The position numbers were made by a program, and so were the translations under genes. Source: Ichthyophonus hoferi (lineage: Eukaryota; Opisthokonta; Ichthyosporea; Ichthyophonida; Ichthyophonidae). Taken from it: DNA of 64,000 nucleotides. The notes beneath the pieces are model-generated. The model ran no database searches, was not told the DNA's origin, and saw only the letters and a list, made by a program, of their open reading frames with translations. The first letter of the stretch is position 1, and each line of letters opens with the position of its first letter. Below are positions 13,901 to 26,748 of this stretch, piece after piece. The stretch spans positions 73,491 to 137,490 of the forward strand of contig NAOQ01000111.1 of the NCBI GenBank assembly GCA_002751075.1. Direction: 5' to 3'.

Positions 13901-15118
13901 CATAAAGAGAGCAGAAGCTGTTAAAGGCTGGATGCTTCTTGCTGATAAACAAGTAGTCGTTTCCAGTTTTGTTGCGCTGGGAATGATAGAAAGTGTTTGG
14001 ATTATAATGTCTGATAAATGTTATAGTAGATAGCAGATTAGCCTTGTCATTGTCATGCTAAGGCCATTTCCCTAACATTACAATCTATTTATGTTTATTG
14101 TACGGCACCTAGGCTTCTTGTGTTTGTGATGACAGTTTATAATTCTCTTTGTGATTGATTATTTATAGCCTGCTGCACTTGTACCATTCAACATGAAAAC
14201 ATACCAGCGTACACGTGCGCTCATAGTGTATATACAGTGTATGTATTACTATAATAAATTGTAGTATAATATAATATAATATAATATATGGAGATGTGCA
14301 AATTGAACTTAAAAACTATGCTAAGCATAAGCCTTATGCCATATAAGGCAATATATATTTTACAACAGATAGGAGATAGGGACACAAGTAAAGTGGTAGA
14401 CAAATCAGAGAAATCAGCCAAGAATCATAGAAACATTACATACCTCCTTCTGAATGTCGGTCAGCTCATCACTCACTGGGGCTAGTGCTTTAAATAATCT
14501 TTCCTCGTCAATGAAGGGCAGTAGCGCCACACCTATAATAAATATAGCCATGTTATTAGATAATCCCAGGTGGTCTGGTCACGATATACATATAATATAT
14601 CCACCCTCTAAACTACAATTACAAAACCATGTACAAGTGACATGAAAATAAAAATAGATAATAGGTGTCATTAAACCAACAGTACCTATGTATATTATGC
14701 ATAAAGTAAAATCAATAAAAACAAATAATAAAAAAACATGAAAAAAGTAGTAAAAAAAAGACTGGGAAATTGCTGGGAGTGAGCTGTGTGTGTATAAACA
14801 TACCCATCCAGGCAAAAGGTTTTCCATTAAGATCAAGTTTGAAATCAGTAGGGTAGAAATCCAGAATAGGTGATTCAGGATCGTACATTAACTTGTTCCA
14901 GGCTGGAGGGAGGAATCGCTTGCCACTCACAGCTTCACATTCATTCTACTGTTAGATTATATTATATATATAGTCTTGGGCACATAGGCCCATATACACA
15001 TACCCAGCCTTGTTCAAAGAATCACCATGGTTAAGGTATAAGAGTACAAGCTAAGAAATGGAATATATCGGGAATAAAAGTAAATGTCATCATGACGTAG
15101 TTATGGTCGGAGATTGGT

Positions 15119-15156
<38 letters not shown>

Positions 15157-18100
15157 ACACACAGATACACCTTACTATATATATCCATCCCTAGCATTTC
15201 CTTATGTGCATTAATAAATATTTTATTAATATCTAAATAATCAATTAATTACAGGAATGCTTCAATTCGCCGCATGCAGTCCCCCTATTAAACACAAAAT
15301 ATATATATATACAAACTAAGGTGTGTATTACACTGTAGCTGTTGACAGTTGGTCAAAAACCAAGCGTATAATTGACACGGAAAGGTGCATGGCTAACATG
15401 TGGAGAAAAACATGCCAATACACGTACACGTAGGAGTATGACCTCATATTTTAGTTTTTTTTTCCTTTTGTTTTGAATTTACACAACTCTTTACCTGGCA
15501 ACACTCCCATGAGCTGCTCCAATGGCTGGAAGGCCTTTGTGTTCCTCTCAAACTCAACCTATTAGACCCCACATAGTGATTAGATTTGGGCCTTTGGGTA
15601 TTTATAATTGGCTCCAAAATCATATATATATAATATTTACGTGAAATGGGATTTTTTTCTTGTAATGAAAAATGAAGATACTGTATGTATACATGTATAT
15701 CTATTATAACATACTATAACATCTATAACATAATATAACATACTATAATATATTACAATATACTATAATGTATAATATATTATAACATACTATAACATAC
15801 CATAACATAACATTATATACTAAGAATATACCATCTTTGTATTATATAAAGCATCTATTTATATTTTCCACGCATGATTTTATTTTCCATTTTAATATAC
15901 ATCACACGCATTCTTTCTTTGCCACACATAAATACAAACGGATATGTAGGATAGGAGATATAAGACGTACAGGGGGGATAAAGGGAGAATAGAAAAATAA
16001 CATACAGGCAACAGGGACACATGAGTCAAACTAAAACAATCATTATCAACAATCAACGCACCTTATCTTGCACTTCACACTCGGCAATGTCGGACGCGAA
16101 AGGTGAGTAGTGGTAAGGGTAATACCACGTCCATGAAGCACACCCCTGAAGCCAACCATCATCATCAGCTAGCTTACGATGCCGCTCTACAGTATACAGT
16201 ACGTTGTACATAATATATATAGTATATGGTATATATAGTATATAGTCTATTGTGTTTACTAGTGTGATATAAAGCCAGCAAAAACAGCTATGGTCTTGTA
16301 CGTGGCATATTAATGCCAAAATATTAAATACAAATGAAATGATCCTCAATTCATGCCCTATAGTCAACTAAACGCTGATAGAATGGGAGATAATTATGCC
16401 ACATATTACACAGATATACATACATACATACATACATGCATACATACATGCATACATACATATATACATACATACATACATGCATACATACATACATGCA
16501 TACATNNNNNNNNNNNNNNNNNNNNNNNNNNNNNNNNNNNNNNNNNNNNNNNNNNNNNNNNNNNNNNNNNNNNNNNNNNNNNNNNNNNNNNNNNNNNNNN
16601 NNNNNNNNNNNNNNNNNNNNNNNNNNNNNNNNNNNNNNNNNNNNNNNNNNNNNNNNNNNNNNNNNNNNNNNNNNNNNNNNNNNNNNNNNNNNNNNNNNNN
16701 NNNNNNNNNNNNNNNNNNNNNNNNNNNNNNNNNNNNNNNNNNNNNNNNNNNNNNNNNNNNNNNNNNNNNNNNNNNNNNNNNNNNNNNNNNNNNNNNNNNN
16801 NNNNNNNNNNNNNNNNNNNNNNNNNNNNNNNNNNNNNNNNNNNNNNNNNNNNNNNNNNGCATACATACATACATACATACATACATACATACATACATGC
16901 ATACATACATACATACATACATACATGCATACATACATACATACCTGATAGTAGTAAGCTAACACCCAACATAGGCCCTCTATGTAAGACTGGACAATGG
17001 CGGTACGCATTTGAACATTGTCAATGCCAATGCCAAACTTAGACTCATAGTAGCGTGATTTCCATCCCTCTTCCCACAGGCGAACCTCGTCTGTATTCTC
17101 TGGCTAAAAGAGGGGAATAAGTTGTATTCTTTAGATTACAGCACTGTATTTTATTTCTTCTATATACACCACATACTTTAACATTCTCTCCTTCGATAGA
17201 GTTCTAGCCTTTACATACATGCATCTCGATGTATTTCTATACATGCAAATCTCCTCAGGGAGCTAAGAGAGTAGAAGTACAAGACGTACTAATGGGGTCA
17301 ACTACATATATAACATGTAAGTAAACAATTTCGGATTGAAAAACAAAAGCTTGCTCGACGGATAAATTTATATGCTAGTTATATATTTAAACATATAGTC
17401 CTCTACTGGATTAGCATCTACATTCATAACTTTAACAGCATAAATACATTAAGCAAGGCGTCGGTCAGTCAATAAACCAATACACTAAAACCCTAAAATC
17501 CATATATATATGTTGCTCACCTCGGGTGTTTCAGTTTCAGCGGGACGTTTAGTGGGTTTAGAGTCTGTACTAGTGGGTGTACCAGTGGCCTTAGCCATAG
17601 CAAAGGCCGAGGTTTCCCCCCCATGCAGGGATTTGCGGAGTTCAGCCGCTGCTTTCTTGTTGGCTTCTTCTTGTGCTTTCTCTTTCTGGAACTGTTCTTG
17701 GCGTTGGTCACGAATGGCCTACATGTTGAGATGTTGCAAGAATGAGTATGTAAGTATGTGTACAGGTAAGCATAAATTCTATGCTCCCTGCTTCCCCCAC
17801 GGACGTCACACGGACGTCACACTTACAGATATGATTACGTGTACTAGTATAATAATGTAATAGTTTAATAATATAATAGTATATGTATAGAAAAAGTATA
17901 TATACATATGCAAAGAGACCTTTCACTATACCTTGCCCAGCCCAACGTTAGAGGTTGGCGCAGAACCAACAGCCACAGGCTGGTATTGAGCCATATCCAT
18001 CCATTTGCTCTCTGCCTCCTTACGCGCCTGTACCCCGCCACCGTATATCAATATCTTTCTATAAATAACTATTAATATCATACATATATGAAATATAACT

Positions 18101-21100
18101 CGTTATTAAATACTTGAAGGGTTTAAGGATGAATTGGGCTCAAAGAACTTGTCATTGCGGTCTCTAGCCCTCCATCTACTAGATAGGCACATAGTTCAAA
18201 GGAGAAAGAGTTAAATACTGCAGTGTGTAGATAATAAAGATTTCACCAGTAGATATCTGCTACACCATAATACAGGAACAACAACAAATTAACATAAAAT
18301 AGGGCTGATATCGGCACAAAGTAACAACTTGAGCATTCAAAGACAAAAAAAAAAAATAGGAATAAGTACAAACATAGTTGAGGTAGAGTAGACAACAAAA
18401 ACAAAAAAAAACAAAAAAAAACCCAGTATGTAATACTTTAAATACCGATAATACAATACAACATAAATACACATCTCACCTGGTCATCAAGTTTTCTACG
18501 TTTTCTTCTTTCTTTCATTCTATCTTCCTCTACTTTGCGCTCTCGGAAAATCTCATCTTCAACCTCTCCCAGATCCTTGAAAATCATCTGCACACGCTTG
18601 CAGTCCACGGTTCCTGTATGAGTTATCACCCTTATATTGTCAATATACACTAATACATACAAACATACATACAAACATACAAACAAACATACATACGTAC
18701 ATACATACAACCGTCATTTCCTTGAACACTAGAAGCCCTACACTATCCAAATATATAAATATACATATGTATGTATATATGTATGTACCAGTACGTTCCA
18801 TGATGAGATCTCGAGATAAGAGAAATGATTGATGTAGAGCAACAACCTACCATTATGAGTCAAATAACCACCGAGCTTGGGAAGATTTTTCTTCCAGATA
18901 GCAACTAGACGATCAATAGCTCCTTCTTTGATCTCCAAGGAGGGCATATGCGGCAGGAAGTCGTTGCCCACAAAGAAACACAGGAACACCCAATCATCCA
19001 AGGCTCGTTCAATGTCAAATACAAAAGGTAATCCTTCCTATGTCATAAGAATAAGAGAATAAGATAGGAGAAAGCTGGTTAAACACTGCTGGAAAACATC
19101 TAACTCCTACCATATTTACCACCCCTACACCACATGTAGGTATATATAATACCCATGCCCAGTGTCTATAATGGTTAAAAATAGATTGAAATGTTTACAA
19201 TTGATTGGGCTGAGTGTATTCTAAATATAGCCGTACAGGTAGTTACAAGAGTATGTTCCGCTTATATATATGAATGGTATTATTAGTTCCTCCCTAACAA
19301 CAGATAAAATACTATTGGTCCCTGCATGACAACCTATAAGACTATATTCAAATTCATCATAGTGAACAGAATTTATCCAATTCTCTATAGCCCAGCCTTA
19401 TATAGTACATTGCACTTATTATATTTGCCCATGCATCTACACTATCCAACTTGACTCATTGGGCAATATAAATACATACAGTATCAACTGCATGTTAAAC
19501 AGCAACATGACCTATAACCTACCACGTAGAGTTCAACCTCTAGGTATTCTCTCAATACATTAATCTTAATAAGAATAAACTCCTTGTCCATGTGGATGGG
19601 GCCTAGGGCTTCGGTCTGCTGCTCAGGTGTCCCAGTGCAGAATTCTTTCTAAAAGGGTGGGTGGGTTTAGATAGGTAGATGAACTGGCGTATATATACAT
19701 ATACACATACATATATACATATACACATACATATATACATATACACATACATATATACATACATATATACATATATACATATATCCATCCAGTCCAAACA
19801 TTATTTATCTGACGTGCAGATGACACCAATCAAAATGCAGGTAGATAAATACGTGATATGTATAATGTACATGTTAACCCATTGAGAAATTCAAATGCAT
19901 AGGGGAGATTTCAACTTCATATACCGCACACTCATTTCGTACTACAATACATACACTAGCTATTCGTTAAACACAACACCGTTCTCAGTAAGAACACTCT
20001 ATGCTAATATTTTTTTGTTTCTTATTGGTAAATATTTGTATAGCATAGCAACAAGGAGTATATAAATACAGTGAGCACTAACCGTGTGGCCCATCTGTCC
20101 ACACAGGAAGCAAGGCTTCTGATGTGCAGGTTTGACATCTTCACGTAAGACATGGAAGTGAGGCTCGTGTGTACTTAGAGCTGTGTGACCAATGACCAAT
20201 AGATATACGGTTACTAAATAGCTGTGATAGCAGTACACCACGTACAGACATGTATATGTTCAACTCAAATAGCATAAACTATTTTATGGTTAGCGTTGAG
20301 GTATTTTGTTGTTTGTTGCAAATAATTATCATGCATTGACGTATTGTAATGCCACTTGGTTACGGTCATGTATGTTGTATGTAAGAATATGCAAGGATAT
20401 ATGCATGTTTAAATCACACCGGCAAGGCAGGCAGATATATAGATTGGATGGGGAAAGGTAAAGAGAGAGAGAGAGAGAGAGAAAACAAAGAAAGAGAGAA
20501 TGAGAAAGAAAGAGACCGAGAGAGAGAGAAAGAAAAAAAATACATATAATATATATATATACATACACAAGAAAATTAGGTCAGCGTCTGCGCCATAGAA
20601 ACAGTGCATGGTGTTTGGATTATGACCGGGGTCAGCCCTTTGTTTACGAATAAAATCGATAATCTTGTGCTCTCCCTCTCCTGGGACGGTGGCATCGGAT
20701 AGAATCACCTGCACGTGCAGAGTTAATGATTGGCTCAAAGGTACATAAAGGTAGACAATGTAAGTTCCAAGTTGCACAATTGGTGTGATTAAACCTATGG
20801 TATCTTACAAATCCTATCTCATTGGTTGGCTTAAAAGAGCTGTGTTGTATATACTATTGTTATATATTAAACACATACCTAATATACATGAAACAAGATA
20901 TATTGTATATGTGGTAGTTAGGTTGAAGATAACGAGAGAGGAGGAGGCGAGAGGGGAAAGGTCTAGAGTTATATGTATAATGTATGAAGGAGTAATAAAC
21001 TACATAGATAGAAGCACAGAACAATTGAAAAGTACATAGTGCATAAATGGATTGATCTTTAAAGGATGTCAAATATATATATATCTACAGCCATACAGAG

Positions 21101-24100
21101 ACTACACCATAATTAATATACATTCAGCATGGTCAGACATTAAAGTATATAAACGGAACATACATACAGGAAGTTACTGAATAGCACAACAAGCAGTTGA
21201 AAACAGCACACACAGCACACACCTTGACATTTCTCCAACCCGGGTCAGTATTAAGGCGCTCATGAATGTAGTAGCGTAAGCACTCAGTTAAGTGTGCCAT
21301 AAACTCCGTACCGGGGGTAATACAGTTGCTGTCAAAGTGTGCCTTGGTCTACCCATCCCAGTCATAACAGTTTGGTTACAATGTGCATGCATTTATCTTT
21401 GCGTATATCATACCATATCATACTATATCATACTCGATCATAGCATGGTTTTGTTAATAATACGGAGGAAATGTGGGTTTAGACCGGGAAATAAACAAGG
21501 TGAATAGGGAAGTATAAAGTATATAGTCTAGTATAAAGGATATAGCATAGCATAGTATATAGTATATAGTATAGCATAATATAAAGTACATAGTATAGTA
21601 TAGTATAAAGTATATAGTATAGTATAATATCAAGTATATAGTATAATATAGTATAAATTATATAGTATAGTATAGTATAAAGTCTATAGTTTAGTATAGT
21701 ATAACGTACATAGTGTAATACAGTATAGAGTATATAGTATACTATAGTATAACGTACATAGTGTAATACAGTATAAAGTATATAGTATAGTATAACGTAC
21801 ATAGTGTAATACAGTATAAAGTATATAGTATAGTATAACGTACATAGTGTAATACAGTATAAAGTATACAGTGTAGTCTGTATAGTTAAAGTAAGAAACT
21901 AGGTAGATTAAAAAACACAAGCAAACAGAACCAACAACATACTTCCTCTGTAGGAGCAGGGAGGCCATCTCTAATCATCTGAGCTCTCAGTTCTTCTTTC
22001 TCTACTTCCTTATCACTCGCCTCTTTAGCAGCTCGGAAACGCCGTGACCTCTGCTGATTCATCTGTATGTATCCAAGGTTGAGGTGGGACAATTATATAG
22101 GGTTAGGTTGAAAATGGGATGTAGAATACTGCTCACAGCAAGGTCATGGGCATTGACATTTAGTGGTAGTTAAGCAGAGGATATATAGTGAGGTGAACAA
22201 CATAGTTTGAATATACAGTTCTTGTTGCACATCCTGTCTGAAATATCACTTTTTATCCAGTAAGAGATGTTCATCGTATTGCCATATATTTTGATTAGTC
22301 AATTAAGATAAGATAAAACTGATAACACTTTTAAGGGTGGTGAGGAAGGAAGAGAAAGCCGACGGGGTGTAGGGCTGTAGTACGCTGGGAATACCAAAAA
22401 GGAAAAACACAAACCGTAATGAGACAAAAAAAGAAGGCTTGGATACAAGCCGATAGAGAGAAGTATGTATTTATATTTATGAATAACAATGAGATGTGAA
22501 AGATTAAATGTGGAAAGAAAAAGAAAGTAGAGAAAAGTAAAACGTTTTAGGGAGAAAATGAACAATATAAACCTGATATAGAGTGAAAATGAATGCTATG
22601 CATATGACAGAGGGATGGCAAAGAGAAAGTGCAAGTGCTAATAAGTGATTAGAGGCAGAAGGTTTGGCTTGCCTTGGCTCTGGGAGCTACACCATCAACA
22701 GCCATGTAGATTAGTTGACGAGGGCGAATAATACTGAAGATGCGATCCATGTATTGGAAAATATGCAAGATCATCTCGTCCTCAGTGGTGGGTGCTGGCC
22801 TATGATGGGGAGAGAGATTATAAGAAATGTATCAGATATAATATATTATTTTATTATCATACAGACACACTATCATACATACTACATAATACTATACTAT
22901 CATACATATATACTATATGCTTCTGATACGATCCTTAAATTTTAATAGGGTTAGGGCAAAAAAAACAAAATGGTCGATAAATATTTTTTAATTGTTATGT
23001 AAATGAATGTTTAGTTTTGTACTTTGTACATATGATTTAGCCTGGAGGGAAATGTATGGCAGATATAATAATGGTAGAACAGAGAAGATAAAGAGGTAAA
23101 TAAATAACAGACTACAGTTAAGGGAGATAGAGAAAAGACGATATACAAGAGGGAGTACTAGAATAGAAGAATAGAAGTAAACTAACTGGATAGATGGATA
23201 TATATAGTGCGTGTGAGTACGGATGTGGACATGTCTGATCGGATATAGTAAAAGAACAAAACAAACCCCATTTTAAATATTTAATGTGTAGTTGATAACA
23301 CGTATGAAAATATAGGTTGCACATCTATAGCAATAACTGAGAAGCCAGTCAATTTCATTAGGTTTCAAATCATTTGCTAGTCATAATAGCGAAAGAAAGT
23401 GCTGTAACATAGTGTGTCAAAAAGACAAAATTCACTGGGAAGCTGTAATAACTCTAGAGTCTCCAAGCTATACATGCTCCTCTGCAACAGAAACCCCTTT
23501 TTATATTTTTTTGTTTGCATGCCCAGGTGTATCCGTCTAAATATTCTTTCTAACCTCTCACTCTTATCATCTCAGCAAAAAAAGTTATTACCTGTCTTCG
23601 GGATGACAACAAGGGTGGATAATACCGTTCATGTCCAGATAAAGGTTGTCATACTCAACCCCGTTAGGGTTGGGCTGTGACGTATCTGTAGGCACCATAA
23701 CTCCATCGCAGATATTCAACGGATCCTGCGTGTGACGTCCAATGAGCATGTGTACGTATTAAAGACAAGCAGAGGAACACAAAAAATAGGCAAATAATCA
23801 TTAAACTAAATATTAACTAATAGATTGTAGATAAATGTCAAAAGAAAAATATATAATTACAAAATAAAAATGCCCCACCTACTCACATTTACTAACATAC
23901 CCAAAGAAACATTTCCTGTCGGAAACTTCCCTAAAAACCCAAAAGCACCAAATATGCGTGCCAAAACTTCTAGGTGAGTGGAAAAACCACAAGTCTAAAA
24001 AAAAACTATGGTACGTTAATAATGAACATAATTAGATGTTCAAAATCAAAACACGAAAGGTTGCCGGTTATATGTGTGACAAGTACTGAGTTTCAAGTGC

Positions 24101-24198
24101 AATTCACACCTATGTATTCCAAAACTCACCTCTGCTGCTGGAGTCACGATCTTCTCGCATTTGTCCGAAAGCCATCTGTAAAACGCAGGCACTCCCAT
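10974..24198 (-). CDS. XRN2: 5'-3' exoribonuclease 2 (XRN2/Rat1)
   Basis: 24 exons, all phases consistent, predicted 986 aa: 24130-24198, 23592-23725, 22673-22799, 21943-22062, 21223-21348, 20567-20708, 20083-20180, 19523-19648, 18851-19037, 18480-18613, 17932-18027, 17521-17718, 16945-17103, 16062-16145, 15495-15558, 14804-14932, 14444-14532, 13875-13976, 13528-13613, 13196-13258, 12660-12770, 12300-12404, 11732-11913, 10974-11203. The start [11 protein letters not shown] is the family N-terminus. Catalytic acidic residues of the XRN fold are present: D54 (LDMNGIIH), D103 (VDGVAPRAK), E203/E205 (PGEGEHK), D233/D235 (GADADL) and the [13 protein letters not shown] block. A CCHC zinc knuckle (C263-C266-H271-C276) is split by an intron, as expected for XRN2 rather than cytoplasmic XRN1. 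The last 170 residues are RGG-, PPMMG- and GGY-rich. The protein acts in the nucleus in transcription termination and rRNA/snoRNA processing. The N-run lies in the intron between the exons at 16945 and 16145. Confidence 0.96.
16398..16944. repeat. (CATA)n microsatellite with assembly gap, inside an XRN2 intron
   Basis: Tetranucleotide CATA/CATG repeats flank a run of 353 N (16506-16858). The repeat abuts the donor site of the exon at 16945-17103, where gtatgtatgt is at once the 5' splice site and the start of the repeat. Long open frames across it are repeat and N artefacts. Confidence 0.95.
19689..19785. repeat. TATACATA/CACATACA microsatellite in an XRN2 intron
   Basis: About five 18-20 bp imperfect units of tatacatatacacatacat. 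Similar short tandem tracts fill other XRN2 introns: 12569-12602 (TTATA), 13681-13742 (ACAGTATAAT), 15122-15153 (TA), 15700-15815 (ATAACATACT) and 18655-18712 (CATACAAA). Confidence 0.8.
20459..20540. repeat. Purine (GA)-rich tract in an XRN2 intron
   Basis: A run of about 80 nt made almost only of A and G on the + strand, so a polypyrimidine tract in the transcript. It sits some 25 nt past the donor of the exon ending at 20567, near the start of the intron and not next to the acceptor. Confidence 0.8.
21524..21872. repeat. Minisatellite of TATAG-rich units in an XRN2 intron
   Basis: Irregular TATAG/TATAA repeats that become ordered towards the right end. From about 21690, units of about 43-48 bp containing cgtacatagtgtaatacag recur four times. 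It lies in the intron between the exons at 21943 and 21348. Confidence 0.85.
22063..22672 (-). other. GC-AG intron of XRN2
   Basis: The exon at 22673-22799 ends in ...GCCAAG and is followed on the minus strand by gcaagc rather than a GT donor. The next exon starts after an ordinary cag with the ATG of MNQQRSRRF. Joining the two gives [14 protein letters not shown], the most conserved block of the family, so the GC donor is well supported. GC-AG introns are a known minority class that normally needs a strong consensus around the site, which AAG|GCAAG has. Confidence 0.85.
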
Positions 24199-25933
24199 AC
24201 TTTCTTTGCTAAACGGAAATTGAAATAACTCCAAAACCGTTACAAAAAAAAATGTACACAAACAAAGGTTAAAATCTGATTAGAACAAGAAATTGATCTA
24301 AGAATACACGTGCGATCGATTCGGTGGCTCAGTACTAACATAATCATAAATATCTTTACCATTGGTTTAATGTTCTAACAGCGAATTAGAATCTAAAGGG
24401 GTTGGCGCGTTACTATTAAGAGAGGTGTTTGATTGGAAGTAAGCAACTTCTCAATTGCTATTATAGGACATTGGTAAATAATAAAATTAGTTGGTTGGGT
24501 CTAGATGACGACCAATTTCGTCGAAACTTGATCTGCAATTAAGGTTAGTTAAGACTCAGAGTTCACCATAAGTTGGTAAATTATAAATATGGAAAGGATT
24601 GGTATAGGGGAAATGACATTTGCTAACTTGTGTAATTGGCCTGAGAATAATAACATGTTCTATATAATTATTATAATAAGCAATAAATCTGTTTGTACTA
24701 TCCTGTTCAATGTAATAGGCATGAGATCTTTAGCTATCCAATTCGGCCACAAGTTTGTAAATATTTATTTGCATATAATCACGACTTACAAATAGAATAG
24801 AAAATATAGAATACACAAATATTGTAAGTAAGATTATAAATTGTTATGCCTTTTTTTATTAAATAAGTTACTAGCTACTGTGAATGCTATATACACTTGA
24901 AAAGTTCGCCATAGTCTGTGCTGCAGTCAATAAATGATGCAATAAAATTACAATATAATAACATCGATTGTATACTGGTAAAGATTGGGTAGACTTATCT
25001 CACCCGACAAGTTGCTGTCACTGAATAATCTGTTATTTATTTCACCCAGTCCCGAAAATTCTGATTTTAAACTAAGGCTCAAATTGTGATTAAACAGCCC
25101 ATTTTACCTAATATACTAAACATTATAGTTTATTTATGTCTGATTAAGTAACCATACTATAATATATTATTAGTAGATTTATATCTAAAGAGTCGAAACT
25201 TCCTGTAAAAATACCATTAAGTGAAAGCAGCCCTACTGAATCAAGTAAAGTGAAGTTAATTCTAGTCTATGGTCCACAGTATTATGTTTTGTTTTTAGCT
25301 TTAAACGTCATTTATACTTTTGGTTCTAGAATTGTTTTTTTCACCCAGACCTACTAGAATGGATAAAGTATCATAAGATGTGAAGATTTTTTCAGATGAA
25401 CAATAATTGAAAGAAACATCAAAAGCCAAATGCTGAAAGGGTTATTTGTGAGAAGGTTGTTGTGATTCAGTTCACTCAATTTAGATACCTAAAGTCATAC
25501 AAAAGTATTTGATTCGATCATATCCCGGAGCGCAACAATGTCGATTTTATTGGGTGAGGCATTGTTTTTCTCATAACTTGCATGACATGTTTTTGCAAAT
25601 GGTTTATTCAACTTAACTATATACATAAAATTGCAGTCATAAGTCTGTATCGATATTTTGATTGCATTGGGCCTGGGCCTGCAAAACTGTCACACTGGCA
25701 GTAAATCTGATAGATAATACACTTAATGACTTTATTTTAAACCAACTATATTTGTGTATTTCATCTTATAGTATTATATGGTTAATACAATAATAGATAT
25801 GCAACTTAGACTGCTAGTTCAAATACGACTATATTAAGCTAAATAGCATTTCCAATGCCGTTGTATCTACTTTTTCAACTGGCCCCGAATGAGTACCAGT
25901 GGTCGTAGCAAGCTATATAAGAATGCGCAGGAA

Positions 25934-26748
25934 TGTTTATTTAATTTAGATATTTCTTTATATAGCTATAAATATTTAATATTATTAGCACTTATTATTA
26001 TATATTTAGCCTGGAAAAACAGCTAGTGCAATCTATTGGTGTTAAATGGCAATCCATCGTGATCTATCAAAATTTAACTAGCCAATAGCAGAGATATTTC
26101 AAATATGTAATATGCCATCTCGCCAATCAAATTATCCATTATCCATTATCCTGCAACGTTTAATGTGAGATAATAGTATAGTCCCGATTAGGATAGTTGC
26201 GAATTATATCCTGATTGGTTACAATAACTCATGATCAACTTTATGTTTAAATGTTTATTGTGTTATTTATTATTTGTATCGACTGAAAGGATTTCAGCCA
26301 TTATATAATTACAAATTATATCCTGATTGGTTACAATAACTCAAGGTCAACGTCATGTTTAATTTTTTAATGTTATTTATTATTTGTATCGACTAAAAGG
26401 ATTTCAGCACTATGTAATGTAATAAAAATAGATTGAAAGTTGGCAAAGGCCTTGAAATGTTTTATCTTACTAGTAATGAGTATGAAATCATGAGATGATG
26501 TTATTGGTGGCCACGTTATTGTGCCCCAATAATCATATGTTTTGGGGACCAGATAACACATTGCTAAGGCATCCCGCCTAAGACATGTCCTGCTGACGTG
26601 TTTATTAATAAAAAAATATATCTTAGCATATTTGTACGCCGTGTATGCAACGGGATACGTTAAAACCCTCTCAATTCGATAGTCTATCTCTTTATAAACA
26701 AGTATAAGTCATAGGAACACTTCTGTCTCTACTTATTATTCCTAACAG
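25934..26748 (+). mobile_element. Solo LTR-like repeat, family B, copy 1 (fossil)
   Basis: It matches a second copy at 56980-57571 in the same orientation, for example around ggaaaaacagctagtgcaatctattgg here. Both copies share the right end: an aataaaaatat-type poly(A)-signal-like stretch, a gttaaaac block, then a cctgtctctatttattatt-like terminus. That layout (polyadenylation-like signal near the end, no coding capacity, same size class) is what a solitary LTR would show. Target-site duplication and exact ends were not resolved. Divergence between copies is clear by eye, so it is old. Confidence 0.5.
26203..26418. repeat. 111-bp tandem duplication inside the family B repeat
   Basis: Two direct copies (from 26203 and 26314) share atcctgattggttacaata and the downstream tatttgtatcgact. 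The second LTR-like copy near 57 kb lacks this duplication, so it arose after the copies separated. Confidence 0.85.

Noticed and set aside
16351-17042. Long ORFs of HTYI/MYVC repeats on both strands
   Set aside because: Translations of the CATA microsatellite and the N-run.
18115-18182. Extra XRN2 exon reading [12 protein letters not shown] on the minus strand
   Set aside because: Available AG and GT sites give phases that match neither neighbour, while joining 18480 directly to 18027 is in phase and gives a continuous protein.
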